A stretch of DNA of 64,000 bases from Candidatus Eisenbergiella merdavium (GCA_019119595.1 DWWS01000021.1:124001-188000), one strand, 5' to 3'. Positions 51,075 through 60,519 are shown, counted from the stretch's first letter. Program-made: numbers and translations. The notes: generated by a model not told the origin, from the sequence alone.

Positions 51075-51755
51075 TCACCCTCCGTCCCTTCCGTCAAGCC
51101 TGAACAGCCCTTCCACAATGGAAAGCGTTTCCTCCGCCGTTCTTTTATCATCCCGCAGCACCACAGGGAAGCCGGAATGCAGAAAGGCATCATACCTTTC
51201 CCTGGAATTTATTCTCCTTAAGCACTCTCTGAAGTTTTCCATGGCCTGCTGCGGATCGTTTTCCTTCAACAGCAGCTGATACAAAAACTGCTTTTCCTTA
51301 TCCGGGCGGTCAAAAAAGCGTTTGACTGAGATATCCGGATCCGCGAGCATGATCACCACATGATACCGGTCTGAGATCCGTTTTAATCTTTCCACAGGAA
51401 TATTGGTATCCACAAATATTTTTTTCTTTTGCTCCTGCAGTTTTTCCAGTATTCTCAGCTCCAGGATCGTACATTCTTCGGTGCATCCGTTGATCCAGGC
51501 CTCATATTCATCCGGCGTCCTACGGATGAATTCACTCCAGTCCTTTAAATCCCGTGTGTACGTCAGACAGGGGAAATCCTCTCTGCTTAAACCGGCAAGC
51601 AGCGAATCCTGGTAGTTTTCTTCACAGGCAATGCCGTTATGTTTTTCCGCCAGCAATCGGACCATCGTTGATTTGCCGGCATATGCCGTTCCGTTGATAA
51701 AATAGATATTGTCAGCTCTCATCGCTCCTTCTGCCCCCTCGCCTGCTGCCTTCAT
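51075..51755 (-). CDS. P-loop nucleoside/shikimate-kinase-like protein
   Basis: A protein of up to 226 residues with Walker A INGTAYAGKSTM near the start and KKIFVDTNIPVERL as a Walker-B-like strand; later DPDISVKRFFDRPDKEKQF resembles the lid of small-molecule kinases. The target is unknown. The ATG at 51755 overlaps the upstream gene by 4 bases; an ATG at 51722 has a nearby purine-rich stretch and may be the true start. The two genes form a unit. A hairpin ACGCGC / GCGCGT follows the stop without a T-run. Confidence 0.7.
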   Translation of the reverse strand: MKAAGEGAEGAMRADNIYFINGTAYAGKSTMVRLLAEKHNGIACEENYQDSLLAGLSREDFPCLTYTRDLKDWSEFIRRTPDEYEAWINGCTEECTILELRILEKLQEQKKKIFVDTNIPVERLKRISDRYHVVIMLADPDISVKRFFDRPDKEKQFLYQLLLKENDPQQAMENFRECLRRINSRERYDAFLHSGFPVVLRDDKRTAEETLSIVEGLFRLDGRDGG

Positions 51756-52399
51756 CCCACTGTGAAAAGCTGCTCGATGATGCGGAAATTCGCTCCGCCC
51801 GCCTTTACCCGGTCAAAATGGCTCTCCGGATCGGCCTTCATCCAGCCTTCGATCACCTTCGATTCCATGCCGGGCTCGTTTTTGATGTTCACATTGAAGC
51901 GTGGTTCCTCGAAGTAAGAGAACAGAATATTTTCATGGAGGGCGATGCACTGGTATTTGTCCCCCAGCAAAAGCCCCTCGTCCACGATCGCCTGATGCCA
52001 GTAGGTATAGGAGAACAGCTTATCCGGATAAAGGAAAGCGATGCGGCCGATCCGTTTTTTCCCTTCCGTCCGTTCCTTCTTCCAGTCCGCCGCCTCCTGC
52101 GGCACACTGTGATGGTAGATGTGATACATGCAGGCCCAGGGCGTTTTTCCGCCCTCCTCCGGCCAGCTTTCAAGGAAGGGCGTCATTGCGGAAAGGAAGT
52201 CTGTCGGGCCCACATCCTCCTTCAGCGCTTCGTAATATAAAAAGCACATATCCTCATGGCGGTAAAGAGACGCGGTCAGAAGACTCCCCGCCTCCACTGC
52301 AGCCTGTGCGGCTCCCTTCGCTTCCTTTACCGCCTGCTCCAGCGCTTCCGGATCCCGGTCTGCCGTCAGGCATGCTCTGTACTGTTTTCTTTCAATCAT
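51752..52399 (-). CDS. Hypothetical protein upstream of the P-loop kinase
   Basis: A 215-residue soluble protein that I do not recognise. It is rich in aromatic residues and H (MYHIYHHSVPQEAADW, FSYTYWHQAIVDEG) and has an alanine-rich helix near 20-40. The ATG at 52399 lies 8 bases after GGAGG; the frame opens at 52414. It overlaps the kinase gene by 4 bases (ATGA), so the two are likely to act together. Confidence 0.65.
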   Translation of the reverse strand: MIERKQYRACLTADRDPEALEQAVKEAKGAAQAAVEAGSLLTASLYRHEDMCFLYYEALKEDVGPTDFLSAMTPFLESWPEEGGKTPWACMYHIYHHSVPQEAADWKKERTEGKKRIGRIAFLYPDKLFSYTYWHQAIVDEGLLLGDKYQCIALHENILFSYFEEPRFNVNIKNEPGMESKVIEGWMKADPESHFDRVKAGGANFRIIEQLFTVG

Positions 52400-52583
52400 G
52401 CTCCACTCCTCCATTGTTCCAAAACTTCTGCGAGAGGTGCCGGAGCGTTTCTTACATTATGGCAATCGTCTTCCATACAGCTTCCGGCCGCCTCCTGATA
52501 TCTATAAAAAGGATAATGCATCACGGACCGTTAAGCAACTGAAAAATTGCGGTACTCTTATAGAAGCGCGGCGCTTTGCAGGA

Positions 52584-53237
52584 TCATCTTTCTTCCCGGC
52601 AAAGACGCTCCCACTCTTCTCTCAGCATGCGGTATTCCACCCGGTCATGCATGCGGCCGTCCATCCAGACCTTCTGCTTCATGTCCGCTTCCCTCGTCAG
52701 ACCGCATTTGATCATCACCCGCTCGGAGCCCCGGTTTTCCGGATCACAGCCGGTGGTAAGGCGGAAAACATTGTTCTCCTCAAAGGCAAACCTTAAAATC
52801 TCCCGGAACGCTTCGGTCATGTAGCCCTGTCCCCAGAACTGCCTTCGGCTGAAATATCCGGCATGCACCAGCTTTCCCACCGGTGTTTCCTGCAATACGG
52901 TATAGCCGGCTTCTCCCACAAGCTCTCCCGTTTCCTTATTCTCCATCCGCAAAAAATAGGCTCTTCTGTCCGGCTTTCCGACAGCCTCAATGGAGGCCTC
53001 CAGATCCGTTCGGGATTCCTCAAGACTGTGCGTCAGAATGTCCGGGAGATAGTACATGGTATCCGGATCGGAAATCAGCCCGTGATGGCTCGTCAGGTCT
53101 TCCCATCTGTGATCCCGCACGATCAGCCGCTCTGTTTCCAGCCAGATTCCTCCTGCCCTGCGGATTTCCAGGCAGAGGCATTCCCTGTTTTCCCGGTAAA
53201 GCTGTCCCTTTGACGTTTCATTTTCTATTTTTCCCAT
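52584..53237 (-). CDS. GNAT family acetyltransferase (RimJ/RimL type)
   Basis: A 217-residue acetyltransferase. After about 30 poorly conserved residues comes LETERLIVRDHRWEDL, the standard start of RimL-like proteins, then the acetyl-CoA motif RRQFWGQGYMTEAFREIL and FRLTTGCDPENRGSERVMIKCG. Such enzymes acetylate protein N-termini or small amines; the substrate is unknown. AGAGAGG precedes the ATG. Confidence 0.88.
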   Translation of the reverse strand: MGKIENETSKGQLYRENRECLCLEIRRAGGIWLETERLIVRDHRWEDLTSHHGLISDPDTMYYLPDILTHSLEESRTDLEASIEAVGKPDRRAYFLRMENKETGELVGEAGYTVLQETPVGKLVHAGYFSRRQFWGQGYMTEAFREILRFAFEENNVFRLTTGCDPENRGSERVMIKCGLTREADMKQKVWMDGRMHDRVEYRMLREEWERLCREER

Positions 53238-53302
53238 ATTTCTAAGCCTCTCTTTCTTTTTCAGTGCTGTGATATTTACGTCAGGCCTGCGGGCGCAAGG
53301 TT

Positions 53303-54145
53303 CTACAGCGGCTTTCTTGCAAAGACGGTGTCCATACAGTGCTTATGAGGTATGCCGCTGCTGCTGCAGTCAAAGATTTCCTCCCTGCAGTCCTCGATCA
53401 CCCAGTCCTTATACCAGGTAAACAGCTCCCCGGAAATCCAGTATTTCCAGCAATCCTCATTTTTTTCCTCATCCGGAGGCGCCGGAATGAAGGGCTTTTC
53501 CACAAAAACGTTGACAGCGTGCATGCCTCCGGGAGCGGTATGGGACAGATAATTTTCCATCAGCTCCGCCCGAAAGCAGGGAAGGATGTGATGGAATACC
53601 CCGGAGCTGTAGATGATGTCATATTCCTCATCCAGACGGAACGTTCGCAGATCCGCCTGAAAGAAACGGATGTCCACCTGGTGGATGTCCGCCAGTCTCC
53701 TGGCCTTTTCAATGCCGGAGCTCGTCGCGTCGAAGGCTGTCACCTGATAGCCGCATTTTGCCAGAAAAACGGCGTCCTTCCCTTCTCCGCAGCCAATTTC
53801 CAGAAGGCGCATGGGCCTTGCCGGATAAATTCTTTTCAAAAGCTCCAGACACATTTCATTGGGCCTTGTGCCCCAGTAATAGCCCTCCGCCTGATACCGT
53901 TCCTCATACGGCGTGATCGGCTTTTTTCCGGGAATATATCCCATCAGCGTGTCGATATCCGTTTCAAGCAGCCCGGCCAGCCGGGGAAGCTGGGTGATAT
54001 CGGGAAAAGACTGCGCATTTTCCCATTTGGAAACTGCCTGCGGGGAGAGATTCAGCCTCCCGGCAAGCTCCTCCTGGGTATAGCCCTTTGATCTGCGGAA
54101 ACGGGCGATATTCTCTGCAAGTGTGTTTTTCATTCCTGCTCCCAT
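53303..54145 (-). CDS. XRE helix-turn-helix fused to a SAM-dependent methyltransferase
   Basis: A 280-residue fusion. Residues 10-65 are an XRE-type DNA-binding domain (ARFRRSKGYTQEELAGRLNL, SPQAVSKWENAQSFPDI). Residues 85-280 are a class I methyltransferase with MRLLEIGCGEGKDAVFLAKC, VTAFDATSSG and YDIIYSSGVFHHI, close to TehB-like enzymes. AAGGAG lies 5 bases before the ATG at 54145. A promoter with extended -10 TGCTACAAT lies about 130 bases upstream. It may be a regulator that senses SAM or a methyl acceptor, or an autoregulated detoxifying methylase; no target is evident. Confidence 0.88.
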   Translation of the reverse strand: MGAGMKNTLAENIARFRRSKGYTQEELAGRLNLSPQAVSKWENAQSFPDITQLPRLAGLLETDIDTLMGYIPGKKPITPYEERYQAEGYYWGTRPNEMCLELLKRIYPARPMRLLEIGCGEGKDAVFLAKCGYQVTAFDATSSGIEKARRLADIHQVDIRFFQADLRTFRLDEEYDIIYSSGVFHHILPCFRAELMENYLSHTAPGGMHAVNVFVEKPFIPAPPDEEKNEDCWKYWISGELFTWYKDWVIEDCREEIFDCSSSGIPHKHCMDTVFARKPL

Positions 54146-54276
54146 CTGCGCTCCTTAGCGCGTACAAAGCGGAGAGAGCGGAAGCGCTCTTCTTCACTCT
54201 TACCCTCATGCCGAAGCGGATTCCCTCCGCCCTCTGCGGTTCGCTCTCCCATCTGCTCCCCGCTTTCGTCAGCCCT

Positions 54277-54285
54277 ATTGTAGCA
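54277..54285 (-). promoter_or_regulatory. Extended -10 promoter of the HTH-methyltransferase gene
   Basis: Minus strand TGC-TACAAT (54285-54277). The -35 is poor. The 130-base leader is rich in short inverted repeats. Confidence 0.45.
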
Positions 54286-54320
54286 GACTTTTCCGACGGA
54301 AAAAATAACGGCTTAAGCGA

Positions 54321-54357
54321 ACAACCGGGGGCAGCTCAACTCCCGGTTGTTTTTTTC
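54321..54357 (+). terminator. Strong plus-strand terminator without an obvious gene
   Basis: Stem ACAACCGGG / CCCGGTTGT followed by TTTTTTTC. No plus-strand gene ends here; the next plus gene starts at 54547. It may close a small RNA or attenuate a transcript towards the YfcC-type gene. Confidence 0.7.
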
Positions 54358-54546
54358 TCTCTTGATCGTAAGAATATAGCTTTCTGCAGACACCCTCCCT
54401 CAGAAAAAGAATAAATATGCATATCTTCAGCAGAAAGCGCGGAAATTATGCAGAAAAATCTACCACTTGACCGGCTTTTGCTGTATAATAAATGGAATTC
54501 TCCGGCTTTTCGAAGCGCGGGGAAAGACCCAAGGAGGAGATGTGTC

Positions 54547-55941
54547 ATGGAAAAAAAGAAAAAGAAAAAATTTGAAACGCCGCATACTCTGGTGATCATC
54601 GTCTGCCTGATCATCCTTGCCGTAGCGGCCACCTGGTTTGTTCCGTCCGGCGAGTTCGTACGCTTCGAGGATCCGGTATCCGGAAGGACCGTGGTGGAGG
54701 CCGGAAGCTACACCTCGGAAGGGACCAATCCCGTCAGCTTTCTCGGCATTCCCGGCGTGATGTACCAGGGTATTCTGGAGGCGGTGGACGTGATCGCCTT
54801 CCTGATGATCATCGGAGGCGCTTTTGAGCTGGTGAACACAAGCGGCGCCATCCTCGCCCTCTGCCGTACCGTCGGGAAAAAGCTGAAGGGAAAGGAAATT
54901 TTTGTAGTTCCCATGTTCCTTACCCTTTTCGCCGTATTCGGCACCACAATGGGCATGTCCAACGAGGTGGCGATCTTCGTTCCTATCGGGATCACCATGG
55001 CTCTGACGCTGGGCCTGGATAAGGTGACGGGCATGGCAATGGTCGCGGTCGGCGCTGCCACCGGCTTCACCGCAGGCCTGATGAATCCCTTTACCGTAGG
55101 AGTTGCTCAGGATATCGCCGGCGTTCCCCTGTTTTCCGGAATGGGCTTCCGGGCCGTTCTGCTGATCGCCATGCTGGTCATCGATACCGTTTACATCATC
55201 GCCTATGAACGCAGGATCAAAAAACATCCGGAAAAAAGCATTCTTGCCGGACTTCCGGATGAAAAGGAATTTGTTCCGGATGAGGGCGCGGATGAAAAGA
55301 TCACCGGCCGCCAGGCTGCTGTTCTGATCGTGCTTTTCGGCACCCTGGCCATCCTGATCTACGGCCTGCTGGTCTACCAGTGGTATTTTGAGGAAATGGC
55401 AGCTCTGTTCCTTGCCATGGGCGTGATCTGCGGCTTCCTCGCCGGGCTTTCCCCCAGTAAGGTAGCCACCACCTTCACGGCAGGCGCGAAGGGACTTGCG
55501 GGCAGCGCTCTTACGGTGGGCTTTGCCAGGGGCATCATCATCGTCCTGGAGGATGCCATGATCATTGATACGATCTCCAACGCGGTAGCCCTCGCAGTGA
55601 ATTCCCTTCCCGCTTCCGTACAGAGCATCGGCTTTTTCCTGGCCCAGACGGCCACCAGCTTCGTCATCACCTCCGGCTCCGGAATGGCTGCAGTGACCAT
55701 TCCTCTGATGGCGCCTGTGGCGGATCTGATCGGTCTCAGCCGCCAGACGCTGGTGCTGGCCTACCAGATGGGAGACGGCTTCTCCAACCTGCTTCTTCCC
55801 ACCACCTCCAGCCTGCTCGGTACGCTGGCAGTATCCAGGGTTCCCTACGGCAGATGGGTGAAGTTCATGTTCCCTCTTTTCCTGATCTGGACGCTGCTCG
55901 GCTGCGTCATGATGGCGCTGGCTGTTGTTATCGGCTACTAA
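54547..55941 (+). CDS. YfcC-family membrane transporter (AbgT/DcuC-like)
   Basis: A 464-residue permease with about 12 hydrophobic segments, a very basic start (EKKKKKKFETPHTLVII) and the family motifs VPSGEFVRFED, GTTMGMSNEVAIFVPIGI and LMNPFTVGVAQDIAGVPLFS. YfcC-type proteins import amino acids or peptides. AAGGAGG precedes the ATG at 54547; the frame opens at 54448. An M20 amidohydrolase follows 80 bases later, so the pair probably imports and hydrolyses an amidated or acylated amino acid. Confidence 0.87.
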   Translation: MEKKKKKKFETPHTLVIIVCLIILAVAATWFVPSGEFVRFEDPVSGRTVVEAGSYTSEGTNPVSFLGIPGVMYQGILEAVDVIAFLMIIGGAFELVNTSGAILALCRTVGKKLKGKEIFVVPMFLTLFAVFGTTMGMSNEVAIFVPIGITMALTLGLDKVTGMAMVAVGAATGFTAGLMNPFTVGVAQDIAGVPLFSGMGFRAVLLIAMLVIDTVYIIAYERRIKKHPEKSILAGLPDEKEFVPDEGADEKITGRQAAVLIVLFGTLAILIYGLLVYQWYFEEMAALFLAMGVICGFLAGLSPSKVATTFTAGAKGLAGSALTVGFARGIIIVLEDAMIIDTISNAVALAVNSLPASVQSIGFFLAQTATSFVITSGSGMAAVTIPLMAPVADLIGLSRQTLVLAYQMGDGFSNLLLPTTSSLLGTLAVSRVPYGRWVKFMFPLFLIWTLLGCVMMALAVVIGY

Positions 55942-56022
55942 GCAGCCCGACTGCGATTGAACAGCCCTCTTTTACGGTGGAAGCGATAGGCCTTTATGAC
56001 AGAAATAACAGGAGGTTACCAG

Positions 56023-57198
56023 ATGAAAGAACAGATCAGAGAATTTATAGATCAGATCGGCCCGGAGCTGGAAGCGATGTCAGACCGGATCTACGATCTT
56101 GCGGAAATCAGCAGCCAGGAATTTCAGTCCTGTCAGCTTCTTGAGGATTTCCTGGAGAAAAACGGCTTCCAGGTAGAACACGGCGCGGGCGGAATGGAAA
56201 CCGCCTTCCGAGCGGTTTATGAACAGGGGGAGGGCGGACCCTCCTTCGGCCTGCTGGCGGAGTATGACGCGCTTCCCATGGGACACGGCTGCGGCCACCA
56301 GATGCAGGGCCCTTCCATCCTGGGCGCCGCTCTCTGCATCCGAAAGCTGGCGGGAGATGCGCCGTACAAAATCGTGGTGTACGGAACGCCCGCCGAGGAA
56401 AGCCTGGGCGGAAAGATCATCATGCAGGAAAACGGCTGCTTTCAGGATATCGATATCGCACTGATGATGCATGCCGCTCCTGATACCTGCGTAGATATCA
56501 AAACCATGGCTCTGGAAAACTTCCGGGTCACCTTTTACGGGAAGGAGGCCCACGCCGCCATGAATCCGGAGCAGGGAAGAAGCGCTCTGGACGCCATCCT
56601 GCTTTCCTTCCACGGCATCGAGCTTCTGCGGGAGCATGTGCTGGAGGATACCCGGATGCATTATACCGTTCTGGATGCGGGCGGCCCCGCCAACGTAGTG
56701 CCCGGGAAGGCGGTGGCCGAATACACCCTGCGCTCCTACAATACGAGCTATCTTGCTCAGGTGGTGGAGCGGTTCAAAAAGATCATCGAGGGCGCCTCTC
56801 TGATGACAGAAACCGCCTTCACCATGGAACGGGATCCGGCCTACAGCGCCAAGATCCCCTGCATGAAGCTCAACGAGCTGATGATGGAAAACGCACGGGC
56901 CTTCGGCGCACCGCAGCTCGCGCCTCCCAGAGAAAAAACGGGCTCTACGGATTTCGGCAACGTGATGTACGCCATGCCCGGCTCCTGCATCCGCCTCGCC
57001 TTCGTTCCCCCGGGAACCCCCGCCCATTCCCAGGGCTATCTGGATGCAGGCAAATCCGAAGCCGCCCACAGGGCGGTGCGCCTGGCCGCCGAGATCCTGG
57101 CCGGCACCTGCCTGGATATTCTTAAGACCCCCGGGCTGATGCAGGAGATACAGGAGGATTTTGCCGCGAGGAAGGAGCAGATGGGGAAGGGGATCTGA
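56023..57198 (+). CDS. M20 family amidohydrolase (AbgB/IAA-amino-acid hydrolase type)
   Basis: A 391-residue zinc amidohydrolase. Motifs are LLAEYDALPMGHGCGHQMQG, YGTPAEESLGGKI, MMHAAPDT and the dimerisation segment GKEAHAAMNPEQGRSALDA. Relatives cut p-aminobenzoyl-glutamate, N-acyl or indole-acetyl amino acids. GGAGG lies before the ATG at 56023. It is linked with the YfcC-type transporter upstream and meets the sulfatase gene tail to tail with 3 bases between. Confidence 0.92.
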   Translation: MKEQIREFIDQIGPELEAMSDRIYDLAEISSQEFQSCQLLEDFLEKNGFQVEHGAGGMETAFRAVYEQGEGGPSFGLLAEYDALPMGHGCGHQMQGPSILGAALCIRKLAGDAPYKIVVYGTPAEESLGGKIIMQENGCFQDIDIALMMHAAPDTCVDIKTMALENFRVTFYGKEAHAAMNPEQGRSALDAILLSFHGIELLREHVLEDTRMHYTVLDAGGPANVVPGKAVAEYTLRSYNTSYLAQVVERFKKIIEGASLMTETAFTMERDPAYSAKIPCMKLNELMMENARAFGAPQLAPPREKTGSTDFGNVMYAMPGSCIRLAFVPPGTPAHSQGYLDAGKSEAAHRAVRLAAEILAGTCLDILKTPGLMQEIQEDFAARKEQMGKGI

Positions 57199-57201
57199 CC
57201 T

Positions 57202-58746
57202 CTATCCCTCCTGAAACACCTTCCTCCTCCCCGCATGAATCCCCGGGCGGCAGAGCTGTCCGAAGCCGGTCACTCCCTCCTTCGCGCCGTCCATGGCGGG
57301 ATCCGAGTAGCGGTAGAACCACTCCGTCATCTGCGCGTACATCCGGTCGACCAGGGGGCGGTATTCCGGCTCGTCGATCAGGTTTGTGTTTTCCTCCGGA
57401 TCAACGGACAGGTGGTACAGCTCGTCCGGCCCGTAGGGAAGGCGGCAGACATACTTCCATTCCTCCGTCCGGATCATGCGCGTCGGCCCGTATTCGTCGT
57501 ACACCACCACCCACCGGTCAGAAGCTCCGGCCTCTTCGGCGGTGTCAACGCCTCCGGTCGTGCCCGAAGCATCCGGCGAGCCTGTCTTTCCCGCGTCAAA
57601 CACATCGGCAAAGCTCTTTCCCGGAAGCCTTTCCGTCTGGCCGCATGCTTCCTTCCCCTCTTTTTCCGTCTCCGGGAATCCCCCGTCAATCCCGACCATA
57701 TCCATCAGCGTGGGGAAGAAGTCGTACTGGCTGCACATTCTTTCACATACCACTCCGGCGGGATAATGCGCGGGCCAGGAGATCAGCAGAGGCACCTTGA
57801 CGGCGGTATCGTACATGTTGAAGGGGAACGTTCCGTTTCCCTTGCCCCAGATTCCATGGTGGCCCATGTTCATGCCGTTATCCGCAGTGAAGATCACGAT
57901 GGTATCCTCCCGCATCCCCAGCGCCTCCAGCCGGTCGAGAAGGCGTCCGATGTCGGCGTCCATTGCAGTGATCGCTGCATAATAGCCCCGCAGCAGCGAT
58001 TTTCTCACCTCTCCCGTTCCATAGGGAGCGCTCTCGATCTGGTTGGGGTGGATGGGCAGCTCCGGCATGGCGGTAAAGCCGCAGTCCCGGTACATATCGA
58101 TGAATTCCTTCGGATGCTGGTCCTCGTCCCAGGGGGAGTGGGGCGCGGTATAGTGGACGCTTAAGTAAAAGGGCTCCTCCTGCTCCTTAAATTCCTCCAG
58201 CCAGCCGAGCGCTTTATCCGTGATCACGTTTGTGATATACCGGTTTTCAAAATAAACTCTGCCGTCCTCCACGATATCCGCCTTATCATAGTAGCAGCCT
58301 CCCCGTCCGATGGTAAACCAGCGGTCGAAGCCGTGCTGAGGAACGACGCTGTCTCCCAGATGCCATTTGCCGGAAAGCGCACAGGTGTATCCGTTCTCCT
58401 TCAGCACATCCGTGTAGGTGAGCATGCCGTCCAGATAGCGGATGGGTTTGTCCTCCAGTTTATAATAGGGATCCTCTTTGATCTCTCCGAGCGCATCCCT
58501 GTCCAGGTTGCCGGAGCAGATCCAGTCCTGCACGCCGTGGGCTGAGGGCATCCGCCCGGTCAGCAGGCTGGCCCTGGCGGGCGAGCAGACCGGAGATGTG
58601 CAGAAGAAATTTTCAAAGCGGTATCCCTCCGCCGCCAGACGGTCCATGTTGGGCGTGTAAATATCCGTATTTCCCGCGCAGCGCATGGCCCATGCGCCCT
58701 GGTCGTCGCTGAGGATGAACAGAATATTCGGTTTCCTTTCTTTCAT
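57202..58746 (-). CDS. Sulfatase (S1 family)
   Basis: Removes sulfate esters from glycans or small molecules. The 514-residue protein has FILSDDQGAWA metal ligands near the start, the maturation signature CSPAR (C54) in SPVCSPARASLLTGR, which an anaerobic maturase turns into formylglycine, then GKWHLGD and IVIFTADNGMNMGHHGIWGKG. No signal peptide is seen, so it is probably cytoplasmic and acts after uptake. A variable G/D/T/A linker precedes the last domain. It is the final gene of the locus behind the sugar ABC transporter. Confidence 0.93.
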   Translation of the reverse strand: MKERKPNILFILSDDQGAWAMRCAGNTDIYTPNMDRLAAEGYRFENFFCTSPVCSPARASLLTGRMPSAHGVQDWICSGNLDRDALGEIKEDPYYKLEDKPIRYLDGMLTYTDVLKENGYTCALSGKWHLGDSVVPQHGFDRWFTIGRGGCYYDKADIVEDGRVYFENRYITNVITDKALGWLEEFKEQEEPFYLSVHYTAPHSPWDEDQHPKEFIDMYRDCGFTAMPELPIHPNQIESAPYGTGEVRKSLLRGYYAAITAMDADIGRLLDRLEALGMREDTIVIFTADNGMNMGHHGIWGKGNGTFPFNMYDTAVKVPLLISWPAHYPAGVVCERMCSQYDFFPTLMDMVGIDGGFPETEKEGKEACGQTERLPGKSFADVFDAGKTGSPDASGTTGGVDTAEEAGASDRWVVVYDEYGPTRMIRTEEWKYVCRLPYGPDELYHLSVDPEENTNLIDEPEYRPLVDRMYAQMTEWFYRYSDPAMDGAKEGVTGFGQLCRPGIHAGRRKVFQEG

Positions 58747-58834
58747 TGCAGAATTCCTTTCTTTTCAAACCGGATGTCTTTTCAGACAGACAGGCAGGAA
58801 GCGCCGCTTCCTGCCCGTTCGTCAGTCTCTTTTC

Positions 58835-60457
58835 TTATTCGGCTGCGGCTCCGCCCCATGCGTCAAGCTGGGTCTGGATTTCATCCAGCAGAACCTGTAC
58901 GCCGTTGTCTTCAAGCGCCTGTAAGAATTTCGGCACGTTATCTGCGGGATCCACCATTCCGCTCTCAAGAGCCTTGGCGTATTCCTCCACCGTGCTGGTC
59001 AGCGCCGCGATCTCGGCCTCCACAGGAGTGGTGTCGAAGGTGAAGCCGTTGTGAGGCGCGGTAACTGCGGATTCATTGTACTCGGTGAACATCTCTTCGA
59101 TGTTGTCCGGATAGGAGATATCCCATTTCTGGTTGAACGGTGTTCCGAACTGCCATCCATAGGTATAATCATAGCCGTTGTCTGCCGGATCAAGCGTTCC
59201 GCCCATGGTTCTGTCCACCTGGGTGTCGCCGACTGCGGTATAGTGCTCTCCCTCGATTCCGTGGCGGATCAGGGTTCCTACATATTCGTCCGTATTCAGC
59301 AGGTTGATGAATTCAAGCGATTTCTCCGGATACTCGGATGCGGAGGAGATGGCGAGCAGTCCGCCCATCGCGTTTCTGGTCTCGAACAGAGGATCCATCA
59401 GCGGAACGAAGGTCACGCCGTGTCCGGTCTTGGCTTCCTCGGATTCCGCTGCGCCGGGCGCATAGGAGATCACATAGGAGAACAGCTTTCCGTTTGCGAA
59501 ATCGTTATCTCTGTTTGCGGTATCGGTATCATAGTTTACAGGGTCAGCGGACAGATATCCGTTATTGTACCAGTCACGCACCAGGTTGCAGTAATCCATG
59601 TATTCCTGGCTTGCATACTGATTGAACACCTCAGCCTCTCCGGCGAAGTTATCCATTTCAGCTACCGGTGATGCTCCCGGAAGAGCAGGCGTTCCGGTAA
59701 GACTCTCGTAAGGAGTGGTCAGATTGAAGTTCATTCCGCTTACGCCGATGACATTCTGTCCGGCCGCCGTGGATTTCTCCTTCACGGTCTTAAGCACCTC
59801 GGTATAATCCTCAAGGGTTTTCACCGTGCTCAGATCGATGCCGTACTCCTCTGCCATATCGCTGTTTACAAAGAAGCCCGCCTGCCATCCCATTTCCTTA
59901 TAGGAAGGCACGCCGTAGATCTTTCCGTCGATGGAAGCCGCCGTCCAGATTTCCTGAGGAACGAATTCCCAGGTTTCCTTCGCGTACTGAGGAAGCAGCT
60001 CGGAAATATCCATGAAAGCGCCTCTTCCTGCAAACTGGGTATAGTTGGTGGTCCAGTTTGCGGTAAAGCAGATATCGAAATAGTCGCCGGAATTGATCAG
60101 AGTAGGCATTTTTTCCTTATAATCCGGATTGGCGATGACCGTATAGTCGATTTCCACACCGATCTTTTCTTTTGTATACTCGTTCAGCTCCGCCATAACC
60201 TTATCCGTATCGGCAGCCACCGGGTTGATGGACATATACCATTTCAGGGTGACGATCTCATCCGAGCCGGTTTCCTCCGCCGGAGCTTCCTCCGCCGTCG
60301 TTTCAGCCGCGGACGCTTCCTCCGTTGCCGCCGCGCTCTCAGCAGCTTCCGGCGCAGCCGTCTGCGTCGTGGTCTGCGAGGAGCTGCCGCAGCCCGCAAG
60401 CATGGCCGTGGTAAGGATCAGGGCCAGTCCTGTGCTCAACAGTTTCTTCATCTTCAT
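58835..60457 (-). CDS. Extracellular sugar-binding lipoprotein of an ABC transporter (LplA-like)
   Basis: A 540-residue substrate-binding protein: signal MKMKKLLSTGLALILTTAML and lipobox LAGC, then an A/E/T-rich linker (about 25-70) and a large binding domain of the family-1/LplA type (NEYTKEKIGVEIDYTVIANP, FDICFTANWTTNYTQFAGRG). Such proteins bind complex oligosaccharides. GGAGG lies 9 bases before the ATG. Two permeases lie upstream; a hairpin AAAATGCAGA / TCTGCATTTT (60497-60519) in between may protect the mRNA and raise binding-protein levels. No ATPase is encoded here, so a shared MsmX-type one is expected. Confidence 0.93.
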   Translation of the reverse strand: MKMKKLLSTGLALILTTAMLAGCGSSSQTTTQTAAPEAAESAAATEEASAAETTAEEAPAEETGSDEIVTLKWYMSINPVAADTDKVMAELNEYTKEKIGVEIDYTVIANPDYKEKMPTLINSGDYFDICFTANWTTNYTQFAGRGAFMDISELLPQYAKETWEFVPQEIWTAASIDGKIYGVPSYKEMGWQAGFFVNSDMAEEYGIDLSTVKTLEDYTEVLKTVKEKSTAAGQNVIGVSGMNFNLTTPYESLTGTPALPGASPVAEMDNFAGEAEVFNQYASQEYMDYCNLVRDWYNNGYLSADPVNYDTDTANRDNDFANGKLFSYVISYAPGAAESEEAKTGHGVTFVPLMDPLFETRNAMGGLLAISSASEYPEKSLEFINLLNTDEYVGTLIRHGIEGEHYTAVGDTQVDRTMGGTLDPADNGYDYTYGWQFGTPFNQKWDISYPDNIEEMFTEYNESAVTAPHNGFTFDTTPVEAEIAALTSTVEEYAKALESGMVDPADNVPKFLQALEDNGVQVLLDEIQTQLDAWGGAAAE

Positions 60458-60496
60458 ACTCTTTTCCCTCCATCGTTTTTATTTGTATCTATTCAC

Positions 60497-60519
60497 AAAA
60501 TGCAGATTCTCTGCATTTT
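60497..60519 (-). promoter_or_regulatory. Intercistronic hairpin, permease to binding protein
   Basis: Perfect 10-bp stem AAAATGCAGA / TCTGCATTTT with a 3-base loop. Such hairpins often stabilise the highly expressed binding-protein part of sugar ABC mRNAs. Confidence 0.6.

Noticed and set aside
53964-54209. 81-codon minus frame starting MRVRVKKSASALSALYAL
   Set aside because: It overlaps the HTH-methyltransferase start in another frame and lacks a ribosome site.
54467-54489. TTGACC plus TATAAT before the YfcC-type gene
   Set aside because: The two are only 11 bases apart; the TATAAT may be used, but not with this -35.
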